Origin: Megamerina dolium
Taxonomy: Eukaryota; Arthropoda; Insecta; Diptera; Megamerinidae
Assembly: GCA_963854835.1 (NCBI GenBank)
Contig: OY978528.1
Coordinates: 8,588,242 to 8,652,241, forward strand
Direction of reading: 5' to 3'
DNA length: 64,000 bases
This document shows positions 1-13,639 of this stretch, one piece after another. Position numbers and translations under genes: made by a program. The notes beneath the pieces were generated by a model that saw nothing but the letters and a program-made list of their open reading frames with translations, was not told the DNA's origin and ran no database searches. The number at the start of each line of letters is the position of its first letter. Positions within the stretch are counted from its first letter, which is position 1.

Positions 1-1083
1 TTGACCGCGGCTGCACCTCACATGGTTCATACGCTTGGTCTGCATACTCTTTCCAACATATCGGCCGGTATCTCACGAATAAATTGTTTAATATTGGATT
101 CCAGAGCGTCAACCCCACAAAAAATAGTCCAAAGGCATTAAATCGCACGATCTATGCGGCCAATTGGCCGTGAAATAAACTATTCACCCAACTCGCCTCT
201 CAATTGGGCCATTGTTTCGCGTACTGTGTGGCACGTGGCACCGTCTTGTTGAAACCACAGGTCAACCAAGTCCAGCTCTTCCATTTTCGATAAAAAAAAA
301 GTTTGTAATCATCGCACGATATCACTCGCCATTCACAGAAACGTTTCTGCTTTCGTCATATTTGAAAAAGTACGGTCCAATGATGCCACCGGCCCATAAT
401 CCACACCAAACAGTGCATTTCACTCCAAATACGGCAATTTTGATTGTTTACGCAATCATTCAACTAGAAATGAGATTCGTCGCGGAACACAATTTTCCGA
501 TAAAAAAATGGATCTTGATCCAACTTCGCCAGGGCCCATTCACCAACAGTTAGCCATTGTGATAGGTTGTGTGGCTTCAATTCTTGCACCAGCTGTATTT
601 TAAAAAGTTTTACACCCAAATCTCTCTGCAAAATTTTCCACATAGTGGAGTAACAGAGGCCCAATTGCTGCGAAGGGCGCCGAATTCACGATAATTCACG
701 GTCATCAATACTGTAGGATACAGCTGTGATATTTTCCTCTGTCCGTAGTCTATGTATGCGTGTTGATGGTTTAATGTCCAATAATGTAAATTTAGTCACA
801 AGATTCCGAATAACCGCCTCAGAAGGTCGCCCAAACTGACCATAAAATGGAAAAAGTGCACGATGCCATTTCTTAACCGAGCATGAATTTTGATAAAAAA
901 AAAAAAAAATTCAATAATCTGCAAGAGTTGTTCGTTTGTAAGTCGATTTATGGTTAAATTATAGACCAAATTGAACATGTTTGACAGTAACATGTTATAC
1001 GAAAACAGCTGAGCTGTCCAAAAAAGAGCTGAGCTGTCAAAAACAGTGTTGTCAAACAGAAAGTTGCCTAAAAAGTCACCCTG
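1..1083 (-). pseudogene. Relic Tc1/mariner-superfamily transposase (3' part cut by window start)
   Basis: Read on the minus strand, broken frames give a recognisable transposase of the IS630-Tc1-mariner type. An N-terminal piece lies around 700-900 (..VKKWHRALFPFYGQF.. and ..TEENI..), a middle piece at 464-664 (..LGVKLFKIQLVQELKP.., ..KIVFRDESHF) holds the first catalytic Asp, and WFQQDGATCHTV near 240-275 holds the second. Near 100-190 the frame has stops and the stretch that should carry the third acidic residue is shortened, so the copy is dead. The element end is at about 1083: its outer bases read ACAGGGTGACTTTTTAG on the minus strand, followed by a TA target dinucleotide at 1084-1085. 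An A-run at 897-909 breaks the reading frame. The other end lies left of the window. Confidence 0.8.
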
Positions 1084-1085
1084 TA

Positions 1086-2489
1086 CTACTACTTCCCTAT
1101 ATACAAAATTATATATAGTCGTTCATAGTATTATTTATATTTGAATAAAAAAAAAATCGTTCATCATTGTGAAAGTATCGATGAATATTTGAATTTCATA
1201 TTGTCTTGTTGCTCTAATATCTCTTCGAAGATCGAATAATTGGGATACAACTTGTAACGTGCCAATATATTATGAAAGCTGAAAGTTTATTAATATTTCA
1301 ACAGATTGCATCTTTATAAAAAACTTATTAAATACTAATCCGGAAACTTTTAAAGCACATTAGTTACCTACCTTTATTTAATGGTTTGCAGAATATAAAA
1401 TTGGCGAAAATATTCCAATATTATTTAAAGCATAGTCTAAAAACATAAAATAGAATAACAAAAGCACATACATACATATACGAATCTATAAATAATTTTA
1501 TAATTAAAATCACTAACCATATGAGTAGTTGCAGAATAGTGTATTATTGCTGACTGCATTTCAAGTACATTTTTCATGATGGTCATTAATCTTTTTCTTA
1601 TTTTTGAAGAATGGATAATTTAATTGTTTCTCTTTTTCAAATTAATGAAATTCAAGTAAAAACTGAACAATGAGTAGTTGTGGGTAATTAAAGAAAAAAA
1701 CAAAAAAAAAAAAAATTATGGAAACAATGTATTGTGCTATTACTAATGGCATTAAGTGTGCATATTATCATGCCGATGTCATCAAATAATTTCATTTTTA
1801 TTTTTGGTTTTTATTTTTTCTTCTTTTTCTCAACTGCTTACTTTTACTAATTGTTATTTTACTACGGGAAAATGAAATTTTTTTCATATCCAAAAAAAAA
1901 AAAAAAAAAAAATACAAAAATTGCAAAAATTTTCACATTTGTTGATTTGATGGCTGGTTGGATAATTGTTGTTTCGAAGCCAACAACCCATTTATACAAG
2001 TACTATAATATAATTGCAGATAAATTATATCTTCTTTATTTCTCATCATCAAGATATTATTGTTATTATCTTATTTCTTGTTGTTGTTGTTGTTGTTGTT
2101 GTTGCTGCTGCGGCTATGCTTCGTTGCTCAACTCAACACTTAAATGAAGCTTATTTTTAAGTTACTGAATACTTCCATACGACTAACTACAATATATGTA
2201 TGTATAGATAGACCTATACTTATAGCTACAACGTCATCAATGTCAAGGTTGTTGTAGTCTTTTTGTATATTTTATTTTTTTTTTTTAATTAAAAGTTAAT
2301 TTAAATTGTTTCTTTGTTGTTGTTCTTTCTTCACTATATTCACTCAGATTAAATATTTTGTTTTTGTAGCATTTTGTTAATTTGTGAAATTTGTGAGAGA
2401 AAAAAGCAAAAGCAAACAATGAAAAAAAAAAACAAGTTGATGAATCTTTGCATCAACACTTGTACAAAAGAAGGTGGGCGTTAATATGT
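1086..2489. other. AT-rich non-coding DNA with simple repeats
   Basis: No gene seen. The stretch holds several A runs (for example near 1141 and 1893) and a (TTG)n tract near 2078. A short open frame across the T/A and TTG tracts codes only for low-complexity sequence. Confidence 0.6.
2078..2107. repeat. (TTG)n microsatellite
   Basis: About nine TTG units ending in GCTGCTGC. Sits in non-coding DNA. Confidence 0.9.
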
Positions 2490-3125
2490 ATGCTGAATTT
2501 TTTATTAAAATATACATTTTTGTTGATATTTTTTCTATACAAAATAATTGCTTTTGACTATTTTTTTATATTAGCTTGAAATTAGTCACTATCTTAATAT
2601 CTAATGGTATATGCACAGGAGCGGATTTACGATTTGTAAATCTGCTAGGGGATATTATTTATTAAAAAAAAAAAAAAAAAAAAAATTATTAAACATTTTC
2701 TTACCTAAATCCTGAAAAAAAATCATAACATTTTTGAAATTTCTCTACTTTACCCTATAGAATCTGGAGGTTCAATTATTTATTGAATTATTTAAGAAAT
2801 ATTAATGGAAAATATATTTTGTTTTTTATATTATATTTTTTTCTATATAAAATAAATGCTTTTAATTTTTTTTATTAGCTTGAAATTAGTCACTATATTA
2901 ATAACGAATGGTGTATGCACAGGAGCGGATTTACGATATGTAGACTTTTTGAAGTTTTTAGGAGGACAACTGCTAGGGGATATTATTTATTAAAAAAAAA
3001 AAACCAATATTTACGAAATTAATAACAGTTTTCTGACTTGAATCCTAAAAAATTCGAAAATTTTAGCATATTTTTATTTTATCCTATAGAATTTGAAGGT
3101 TGAATTATTGAAAAAATATTAATGG
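2490..3125. repeat. Diverged ~304-bp tandem duplication
   Basis: Two adjacent copies share, in the same order, GCTTGAAATTAGTCACTAT, TGCACAGGAGCGGATTTACGA, GCTAGGGGATATTATTTATT plus an A run, and a CCTATAGAAT block. The AGGAGCGG block starts at 2617 and again at 2921. Copies differ by small indels. Function unknown; probably part of an unclassified dispersed repeat. Confidence 0.75.
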
Positions 3126-3689
3126 AAAGATGTAAATCATTTAATATTAAATGTATCAATGAGCCTTCCATTTAACATTGAGGTTTGTAGACAATTATGA
3201 TTTATTAAAATGTTTAATCAGCTCTTCTTAAGGTGTGGGCCTTTTTGATTGCTATTTGCATTAGTCTAAGCTTAAATACAGCCCTGTAATATTAATTTAT
3301 TTATAGAGACTTCTTTGTAACACACTTTTAGTATTAAATTCGTATAGAATACTGGTTTATATATACATAATTAGTGTCACTTATTTTAAAACATGGCTAA
3401 TAAGCGACCGTAACTGTTCTGCACTGCTTCTGCTTCAAAGCAATATAAACTAAGAAAAATTATCAATTCAATTCAGGTTTCAAATATATTCGTAATGTTA
3501 AAAATTTAAATTTTTTACTTTTTACATTCATTTTATTCAATATATCATTATGAAACTATATAAATTGGATTCATCTGAAGAAACAATGCAACTTAGAAAT
3601 CAAGTTTGAGGGAAATAAAATTTAAAATAAGAAAATTTTCCATAAAACTTTTTGTGCGTAGTACTAATTCAGGTAGAAAATAACATTAC
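3126..3689. other. AT-rich non-coding DNA
   Basis: No open frame, RNA gene or clear repeat recognised. Confidence 0.5.
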
Positions 3690-4745
3690 CAAAGTTTCAG
3701 CATGCTACGTTAAAGAATAATATTTTCTTCCATATATATTTCTAAATTTTTCTTGAATAAAAGGAAAACTTGCTATGGGGACTATCTTAATTTGTCAATG
3801 GTTTTGTCTCAAACTTTATATGGAATAGTATTTTCATGAAAAAATTATATTTTCAAAGTTTCAAAATGATACATCGAATAATAACGGTATCTTTCATACG
3901 AATTTGTCGATTTTTGCTGCAAAAAATTACACTATTGTAATGGGGACTATGATTATTTATTAACGTTAATACTTCAAACTTGATGTGAAGTATTATTTTG
4001 ATAAAAGTATAATATTTTTGAAGTTTCAGAATGATACATTGAATAATAATGGTAACTGTCATACAATTTTTGTTGATTATTATATAAAAAGGTATATGAG
4101 CTATATTTATTTATGAACAGAATGACTTAAAATTTTGCACAGTGCATCGTTTGGATAAAAATATAAGATCATGAAAGTTTAAAAGGGCTGCATTAAATAA
4201 TAATGGTACCTAGCATAAAAATTTGTAAATTTTTGGTAAAAAAAGGTACATTGTGTATGGTGACTATTTTAATTTATTAATGAAATGACTTTAAATTTTT
4301 CCAAAATAATATATTTTAGTGAAAAAAATAAATTTGCAAAATTTTAAGACGATGCATTCAAAAATAATTATGCCTAGCATACGATTTTCTAGAAAAATGC
4401 ATATACATTTCATAGGGGAACTACGTTTATTTATGAACGAAATAACTTCAAATTTTGCATAGATTACTATTTTGATGAGCAAATAATACAACCAAAGTTT
4501 CAAAATGATGCATTGAAAATTAATGATACCTTCCATACGAAATGTTCGATTTTTACATCAAAAATGATCATTTTGTATGCTAACTGTGTTTATTTATACA
4601 GAAAATAATTTCAATTTTTGCATGGTGTATTATTTTGCTAAATAAATAGGTTCTATGATATTCATAATGACGTATTAAAATTTTTTTTGAAAATTTTATT
4701 AAAACGAAATGAATATTTCATATGAAGACTATGTTTATTGTTCCC
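3690..4745 (+). repeat. ~158-bp tandem repeat array (TATGGGGACTA type)
   Basis: A degenerate unit recurs about every 155-165 bases: a TATGGGGACTA-like block near 3772, 3937, 4094, 4254, 4411, 4573 and 4721. Each is followed by TTTATTAATGAA-like sequence and then by AAAGTTTCAGAATGATACATTGAATAATAATGG-like sequence. The short minus-strand open frames here simply read through the repeat and repeat each other. The core is related to the TTTGTATGGGAG core of the other arrays in this window. Confidence 0.7.
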
Positions 4746-6479
4746 AAGAAATTATAATTAAACATTTAATAAATTTAAAAAATAGAATAAAATAAATTTA
4801 ACAATATATTTAATGTATAATTGCTTTTGGAAAAATAAATATACGATATATTATTGTAATTATATATGGTAAATATGTTGTCACCAAACCAAAATATTGG
4901 AGTAAAAAAAATTTTTTTTAACTAAAAACTACTTGAAAAATTGACAAAAAAAAATCCACAAGGACAACTTGAATGATATTAATATCTATGGAATAAAATA
5001 TTTTAAAATAAAATGTTTTTATCAGTTCGTGTCTATGAATTGAATTATGGTTTAAATTTCGATAATAACGGAATAATAACAGTAAAAGAAAATTTAAAAA
5101 AAAAATAATAAAATTTAAGGAAATTAGATGCATTATTTATACATCGATAACAAACGGAAAAATATAAAAAATAATACAAAAAAAAAAAAAAATATACAAA
5201 CAAAGAATAAAAAAAAAATAGTTGCTTAATTAAGTGAAACTATTTTTTATGGGCTTATTAATATGATGACTACTCTCCTTTTGTATGAAGAATCCCATGA
5301 ATGAATGTCAGTTTCATAAATAGAGACATACGCTATTCGAACACCAAATTAGCGCAACCATGAAAGGGAGCAATTGAATAAACAATCTGTGTTTGATGAT
5401 CATGAACAATGACAAATGTGCTTTCCAACACAAGAAGATTTTATTATTAGCTAGAATAATAATAAACTAAAATTTATTGTGTATAACGAGTACAAGTTTG
5501 AGAGAAATATCTACATTTAAATAGCACAAGATACCAAAATCTCAAAAAGCCCAAAAGGTGCTGGTAACAAATGAATAAATAATAAGACTGAAATTAATAA
5601 CACAAAAATGAACAAAAAAATAGAAATGGGTAAATATAATAATTTAGGGTAAAAACAATAATAATTTCAAAAGCATACTAAGACGTAGGTAACAAATAAA
5701 ATCAAAAAGAGAACAAAAAAAAAAAAAATTGCAATATATAATGTCTATAATTTTAATTTATGAGTGAGTATGAGAGCTAGGTACTCTTACAAACGGAAAC
5801 ATATAAAATATGTATGTCAGCGGTAAAACAAACGAAAGGGGTACCTATAGAACAACAACAACAACAACAACAAATATTATATTATATTAACTGAAAAACT
5901 CTTTGTTGCTAATGAAAAGCAACAATACAAAAGAAAAATAAAAAAGAATGTGCTAATAAAATCAGCGAAAAGTTCATTGAACTGAAAAGAAAAGAAATGA
6001 ATTAGAAGCTTGGTGCAAGCAAACAATACCATGATATGTTACGTGTATATATAGCAGGTACTCCGATAGCATATTGAAATTGTATAAAATTAATCAATTA
6101 TAATTGGAAGCCACTTTATGGCATCATTTTTCCAATGTTATTCTTGTTCTCTATTCATAACTAATTTGTAGAAATTTCTTTGTTGCAAATAATGAAATTA
6201 TGGTGATAAAGCATTGTTAGCTTTATATTTGCCCATTTTTTTTTTTTTTTACATTTCTATTATATTTACAGTTTATTTTTGCTAAAAATTTCCACTTTAT
6301 GTTTGAAGTTAATAGCAAATTGAATTTTTCTCAGCAATTTGTAATAGTTTTATATATTTTTGAAGATATTTTACATGGTTATTAGCATATTTAAGCAAAT
6401 AACTTAATTTTATTTCAAATATACGAAATTTCTATTATATAACTTTTTTAACAATAGTTGATTATTGATTAAATACTTA
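4746..6479. other. AT-rich non-coding DNA
   Basis: Very AT-rich, with A runs near 5170, 5205 and 5717 and a short (CAA)n tract near 5851-5871. No gene or mobile element recognised. Confidence 0.5.
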
Positions 6480-6489
6480 ACAAATTGCA

Positions 6490-7190
6490 ATAATTTTGAT
6501 AAAGATTATTTTTTCCCAACACGATGATCCTTTTTCAGAAAGCTTTCAAAACAGCTTTATACCAACTTGTATTAAAAGCTTTGTGATGGAAAATTCCACT
6601 ATCGAAAATTATGACTTGCCGACAGTTTTTGACTTTTTTAAACAAATTATAGCATCAATCAGAATTTATGTACTCTTACAACTCGATTTTGTTGAAAGCT
6701 TCAAGGAATTTTGATTTTGCTGATCTCTCAAAGAGGTCTACACACTTTTCAATAGAACAAAGTGTTAAATTCGTATTTATTCAACTCCTAATTCGATTTC
6801 GTTGAATATGAAAAATATGAAAAAAATTATTTTTACTAAAAGTTCCGAAGGATTTTGAACTTGCTGAGCTTTCAGAGGATATGTGATGACATTGCACACT
6901 TTTCAGAAGAACAAAGTACTAATTCGTATTTATTTAAATCCTAATCTGATTTCGTTGAATATGAAAATATAAAAAAAATAATTTTTACTAAAAGTTCCGA
7001 AGGATTTTGATCTTGGTGATCTTTCAAACGGATATGTGCAGATTATTTGCCAACAATTGGACACTTTTAAAAGGAATATATCATCAATTCGGTTCTATTC
7101 AACTATTTATTCGATTTAGTTGGTTATTATTGTAAAATATCAAATAAATAATTGTCACCAAAAGCTCTGAGGCAACGTGACGCAGTCTAC
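6490..7190 (+). repeat. ~150-160 bp tandem repeat, four degenerate units
   Basis: Repeated order of blocks: TTTTGATTTTGCTGATCT-like, ACACTTTTCA-GAACAAAGT, ATTCGTATTTATTCAA, CTAATTCGATTTCGTTGAATATG, TTTTTACTAAAAGTTCCGAAGG. The TTCCGAAGG block starts at 6843 and 7005; an older unit is visible at about 6690. The small open frame at 6496-6714 runs through the first unit and does not look like a protein gene. Confidence 0.7.
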
Positions 7191-7719
7191 TTTCAGAATA
7201 GTATGAGAGTATTAATAATAATATGGATAATTCTTGAATTCATTTACTAATATTAGTCGATTTAGGCTAATATGTTTTGTTTTTTTGAGCTTTATTACCA
7301 AAGAATTTCAAAAGCTTTTTTATAGCAAAATTTTTATTTACGAAAGAATTTCCTAAAAGCTAAATTTCTGATATTTTTGAAAAACGATATTTACAAAAGA
7401 ACCGTTAGACAAATAAGCGAGTTTTAAAACAGAAAATACGATAATACTAAATAATTTTGCTTTCATATTTTGAATTTAAGTAGGAAAAATGTGAAAAACT
7501 TAACTTTCTCTAAACGTACAAATACTGATATTTCTAAAAAAATCACATTTATTTACAGAACTGGGAGTTAAATGAGCTATTTTCATACCCAAAAAAAATT
7601 AACAAACTTTTAGTCCAATAATTTCAAGTTATTTTACCTTTGTGACTCGAATTTAAATTGCTATAATTCAAGAAGGTTAATGTAAAAAGCTTAATTTAAG
7701 ATCTTTATAATTTTGTTCA
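7191..7719. other. AT-rich non-coding DNA
   Basis: No gene recognised. Some AAAAGCTTAATTT-like sequence hints at older units of the next array. Confidence 0.45.
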
Positions 7720-8240
7720 AAAAAGTGTAAAAAAATTCATTCGGAAACGTACTTTTGTATGAGATTTGGGCCTAATTTAATCTAATTTTCAAGAATTTTT
7801 ATTTCTGAGTAAATATAATTATGTACACTGAGTTCATGCGCAAGGTGTTTAAAACATACAGACGAAAACGTATTGTTCTATGGAAGATGGGCGTAGTTTT
7901 TATTCGACTACGAGCATTTTTAAAGTGATCTATGCGTGAGTAAATTTAATCATATATACTAAATTTCAGCTATATAACTTCATAATTTTGGTGCGATAAG
8001 TATGAAAATATTCATTCGGAAACATATTTTTATATGAGAAGTACATCTGATTTTCTTTCGATTAAGCTCATTTTCGGGTATATATATTCCCTTATATAAC
8101 TGATCTTATCTAACAAATTTTAGTTCGATATCTTTATATTTTCATGCTAAAAGTATGAAAATATACATACAGAAGCATACTTTTGTATGAGAGATAGTCG
8201 TAGTTTGTGTCCAATTTTACCCATTTTCAAACACATCCCT
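7720..8240 (+). repeat. ~154-bp tandem repeat array (TTTTGTATGAGAGATAG type)
   Basis: Units are recognised by ACTTTTGTATGAGA-like cores near 7748, 7869, 8023 and 8177, each followed by GGGCGTAGTTTTTATTCGA-like and CATTTTC blocks, then a stretch ending GAAAATATACATACAGAAGCAT. Same family and orientation as the array at 60.7-61.7 kb; reverse orientation to those at 28.5, 41.9 and 63.1 kb. Confidence 0.75.
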
Positions 8241-9380
8241 TCGTAGGTGAAAAAAATTGTATGTACCGATTTTTAGCTCTATCGGTCCATAATTGTGGAA
8301 GTTATCATTGGCTGAGGTTCTTCACTGTGAGATACTTCGAAAGTATATTATCACTATATTATGCCCATTCAATGGAAATATTTCCATTTCTTTATTCAAT
8401 TCATAAACGAATTTAACACAAAGTTACCAAAGTCACATATGAGCTTCACCTACACATACACCTACATATGTATAAGTACTCAAATACATAGACAAAACCA
8501 TAAATGAATGGTCACAATAAAACCATAGTACTATTATCTACGTATGAGTATATTAAAGTAAGCAACAATAATCGTAACATGAATTGTAATACAAAAGACT
8601 AAAAATATGAAACAAAATAAAAAATGCAATAACATGAAAATGCCAACGAAGCGTGCAATATTGGATGACAATGCATTTGGGAATGGATATGCCTATTGAC
8701 CTGCATTTTATATTGTACATATTTATTATGTTCATGTCGCTTTATTTTTTTTTTTATTTACACACGTTTATTTCGTATTTTTGTATACCAATAAATATGT
8801 GCATTTACTTTAATTTATATGGCAGAAATAAATTAATAGTTCAAAAGTGGTTGCCATATATACTAAAAATTTCGTAGCAAATCATATATAAAACTTTTGC
8901 GATGGTTTTCCAAAAAAATTCAACATATTTTTCTAATGAAAAATATTTTATTTTTTTCCAAAATTCACCATTCCATTATATTGGCAACGCTTTCATAGTT
9001 TTTAAATATTTTTCTTCTTTTTTCTCTGATTTGAGTGTTAACAATTTACAACAACTATAACGGCTATTACACTATGTAAGCGCATACAAATTTTATCATG
9101 CTATGCTCAAATTCGAATTTTCAACCCTAAATTGATTGCACCTCATTTGTGGCATAACGTCAACAACCTGAACGATAAAACGATAAATGTCAGTCTCAAA
9201 ATAGACCTAATGATACAATACAATGATACCTATAATAAATGAGTCAACAAATGAAAAGAGCAAAAGAAACAATCGAACAATCGAAGTTTGTAAATTGTTG
9301 CATGCACTCAGTGCAACAATGCATACCATTTACATACGGAATGAATATAAATGCGATATGGCTACAAAGAGAAAGAGGAT

Positions 9381-9413
<33 letters not shown>

Positions 9414-10079
9414 GGAGACAGAAGGCATATATATATTTATAACAACTGGTACTCTTACCCAGCGGAAATATGTGGGCAATGTGATGCCAAGTCATTAATG
9501 ATTTCTGCATTACCTAGTAATCGAACTGGTAATCGAAGTACGAAAAAATATATTTTAATATCTATTTTGTTACTATATATTGACTTGCATAAATTTCATA
9601 TATCATTGCAATACTAAAACTTTTTAAAGAATACTTGTTTAACTCTTCTCTCACGATAGCTGATATTTTACCCCTGGGTAATATACATATCGTACAGGCC
9701 CAATATTCATTTCGTATTAGCACCTATTTACGTACATACAATAATAATAAAATATAGTTATAACACGTTTGGCATATTTAATTAAAAGACCCGTTGCTGT
9801 TTATTTTATTTTCTTCTTCTTCTTCTTCCTATGAAATGTAACAACAAAATAGTATGTACATACCTACAATTTGTAACGGTTAAAGTGACTTTAATGCTTG
9901 TCAGTCTAAAGCATAACAATTAACAAAATGCAACAAAACAGATTATAGAAATGATAAAAAAAATTATAGCAAAATGTTAAAAGTGACATTTCAAGGTTTC
10001 GTTATAGCAACAGCAATGAACAATAAATTCATACATTTCATGTACATATGCAAATAAATTGAAAGGGAAAAAATAAATT
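8241..10079. other. Non-coding DNA with a (GA)n tract
   Basis: No gene recognised. The open frames at 9223-9498 (+) and 9244-9510 (-) owe their length to the GA/TC tract at 9381-9416. A (TTC)n tract lies near 9812-9828. Confidence 0.5.
9381..9416. repeat. (GA)n microsatellite
   Basis: Imperfect GA dinucleotide tract with single interruptions (GATA, GAGGGA). Confidence 0.9.
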
Positions 10080-11830
10080 GCAATGGTAAATAATTTTTTT
10101 TAATTAGTTATCTTTTATATAAGAAATAATATGAACAAGTTGTTTAATTTATTCTTGAATATTAATTATTTTTAAAATTATGAAATATGATTTTGAAAAT
10201 TTTAATAAGAATTACATAAAAGTTTAAAAGTTTATAGTGATATGTTGTAGGATTTTATTAAAATATGATATTATTACTTGCTATAAAAGTTGCTATAATG
10301 CTTTTATTTTCAAATTCTTATTATTTTTGTAAATAGTTCAATTATTACTCATTAAAAATTATTATTATAGCAACTACAAGTGCATAATTATACTAGTCAC
10401 TTGCTATAATCATAAAGAAAATCTCTTGTAAAAGATTGAAGGTATTTTTTTAATAAACATTTCAGCACGATTTTCTTTTTTAAGAATATCAAGCTATTAG
10501 TAAACATCTTATAGGCTGTATTTAAGGCTCGTCTATTGTTACTTGCTATAAAGCTGCTATAATGTAATACTTTTTTTTTCCAAATTTTAAAACTATTATT
10601 CTTAAACAATTTGCTATTATGGCAACTTTTTATAAGTAATATCAGTTTCGATATTAGTCATTTTCTATAATTTTATGGTATGTTTTGCCAAAAAAAAAAT
10701 TGAAGATAGTTTTTAGTTTGTCAAATAAAAATGTTTGTATGTTCTTCTTCTTCTTCTTAAACATTTTGAAAATTTAATAATAATTTTCTCTATTTAAAAA
10801 AAATTCTTATGCTTTCAACGGTTATTCATTAATAACTAATTTTTATAGCAACTATTTCTAAGCAATATATGCAATCGAATGCAATAGAAAAAAAATGTTC
10901 AATGGGTATTCATTAATAAATTACTTTTACAGTAACTATTTATAAGCAATATAATTTGTTTTTTGAGTTTTATAGCAAGCTACTTGTAATTGTTTGCTTA
11001 ATTTACTAATGCAAGATGATTTTTCAATTTCTTTAAGAGTAGTGGTCTTTTGTAATTTGCTATAAAACGTGCTATAATTATTTCATTTTATTAATCCTTC
11101 AACAATTATTTAATAAAAAAATAATTATTATAGCAGTTATTAACAAATAATATAATTTTAGATACTAGCCACTTGCCATAAATTTATTGTAGGTTTCCGG
11201 TATAGGCTTAAAATAATTTTATTCATTTAACATTTCCATGTGATTTGTATGTTTTTTCGTGGTTTTAGTAAAAATCACAAAGATTTTGAAGATAAAATTA
11301 ATTTATGCCATCTTGTAAATAATTATTTTTTTATATATCAGTGCTTACATTTTCTGAAGAGCTTGCGCAATCAAGTTTAGAGAAAGAAAGATAACCAATA
11401 ATTAAATAATATTTATAGCAACTAACCATATTACCATATTATTCTTATAACTAACCATATTGCTACGTAAATTTATGGAAAGTTTAATGTAATAAATTTA
11501 AAGTACTTTTTGCTTCTCATTTTATTGAGTCCACGGTTATAATGAAAATTTCTAATATTTTCTATTGATAGTAGAATAGAAATTATATGGCAACATGTAC
11601 TATAATTACTGCAAAATTACCATTACTTCTATAAGTGATTATAGTATCAATTTGAAAAATTACACTCAGTCTACTATAGTGTATGCAATAAATTTAGATT
11701 ATTTTCTAAATTTTATTATGACTTTAGTTGAAGGTTTCTGCAGCAAGTCTCTTGTTGACTATAAATAAATATAAAATATATTTAATCATTTTTATAATAA
11801 TAATTATAATATCAATATTGAAAATAACAG
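10080..11830. repeat. Degenerate ~250-270 bp tandem repeat with GCTATAAT / TATAGCAACT blocks
   Basis: TTGCTATAAA-N-GCTATAAT blocks occur at about 10278, 10552 and 11056. Each is followed at about 90 bases by TATAGCAACT or a variant (near 10370, 10620, 10847, 11131, 11415, 11589) and by AAGTAATATAATTT-TAGTCACTTGCTATAA. The units are old and unequal in length. No coding capacity. Confidence 0.6.
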
Positions 11831-13639
11831 GTTTTAGTTGCTTTGTTGTGTTGTGAAAAAAAAAAAAATAAGAAACTGCAATAATATCTGGTATATAAAA
11901 AGATATCTGACTTTAGCTGATGGCCTTGGAAGGTAGATTTGCTTCATAATGTTAAATAAGAAAAAAAAAAAAATTTTATTAATTTATTTATAAAATAAAT
12001 AAATGATTTATCGATTGTATAAAATATTAATCATGCATAGTCAGAGTTGAGATGAAGTTTGGATTTGAAAACTGATTTTGATTTTTTATAAGATTTTTAT
12101 AGGAGATCTCTATTGGATTCTTTTCTCCTCAGAAAACGATCTCATATATTTTTGCATTCAAATTCTTCAGAAATCCTTAGTAGAATTTCATAATGATCGT
12201 TTGTTTTAATAGTGCAATTTTTTAACTGCTATGTTATATTCAAGAAAATATTTTCTTGATAATTTGCTGTTTTCTGAAACAAAAGGGTTATGCAAAAAAT
12301 TCAAACTTTTATGGGTCTACGATTTTTTTAATTATATTGTAAATTTATGACTAGAGAGTCATAGTGTTGGGTCACTGGTTAAGTCAATTATTTGCCATTT
12401 TATTACTTTCCATGCTTCCTTTTTATGACTTTGGTGTAAATAATGATTGAAAACTATTCCATATGATGATTATGGATATTGCTCACTAAAGAAGAATATT
12501 AAAATGAAATGGTTTTCTATACGAGCAGATATTATAGCATAGAATGTGCTCTAATTTTTATAGTACAACATATATCTTATTACTCATTACAACTCAGTAC
12601 ACATTGTTCAATGACTTTCTTTTGAAATAATTTTAAATGTCACAACATTAATTCACAGCATTACAAATTGCTTGAAAATAACTTAAGTGAAATATTTATT
12701 TAATTGTTACACACACAACAACATAAAGTCCATATATTATATTTCTATTACACTTTATGTCTGCTTTTAACCTAATGATGAGGTTGCTATAAAATTTATA
12801 TGTAGTTACAATAAATTAAACACCAATTTAAGTGTTTGTTTTTATGATTACCATTTTTTTTTTTGCCTCAACCTGCTAATGCTCTCATTCAAATTAACAC
12901 ATTTGCATGTTGTAATTTTTTTTTTTTAACATTATGCGAAATACTTGTAGCTTGCTTTTATATATTTTTTGCATGCGTATCGTATATAGTTGTATTAGTG
13001 CAAAAAAATTTTCCGCAATTTTCTTAACTTGATTTTGTTTTTGTTATTTTTTCTCGCTGATTATATTTTATGTGTGTGTGTGTGTGTGTGTTGCTTTCTT
13101 TTTTTTTCATTTTTTTTTTCTTCTAAAATCTCTTTCATATGAACTAGTTTAACTAAGTGGCGAAGCAACAATTATAACAGTTAAATAATATAACAACAAC
13201 AACAACACATTCTTTGTATTTTTACAAGTGTACAAGTGTTATCTATAATATGTACATATATCTAATACAATTTAAATGCAATGGTCTTAATAAACGCATG
13301 ACGGTAATTTTACAATTTCTCTTATGTGAGCTATATTATACATATTAATGGCAGCACGTATTAAAATTTATCTATTTTGTATTACAGTTTAAAAAGTAAT
13401 AATAATAATAATAATATTTATCGTCATATAGATTTCTTTTAAATAATCGAAATTTACACTACGCAAGTGGGTACATTTAATTTAGTATTTTAGTGTTTTG
13501 AACGACTTGAACCACTTGAAGAAAGGTACACTAACGCTTCTGCTCTTTTATGGCCTCCAAATACACTAATCCACTTACTTCATGTATTAGAGAGGTAACT
13601 TTACAAATTTTATGGTATTTATATTGGATAAAAGCATCA
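11831..13639. other. AT-rich non-coding DNA
   Basis: Contains a (GT)n tract at about 13070-13090, T runs near 12850, 12920 and 13100, (CAA)n near 13193 and (ATA)n near 13397. No gene recognised. Confidence 0.5.
13070..13090. repeat. (GT)n microsatellite
   Basis: About ten uninterrupted TG units. Confidence 0.9.

Noticed and set aside
1851..2147. Cysteine-run protein encoded across the TTG tract
   Set aside because: Produced only by translating the (TTG)n microsatellite and A/T runs.
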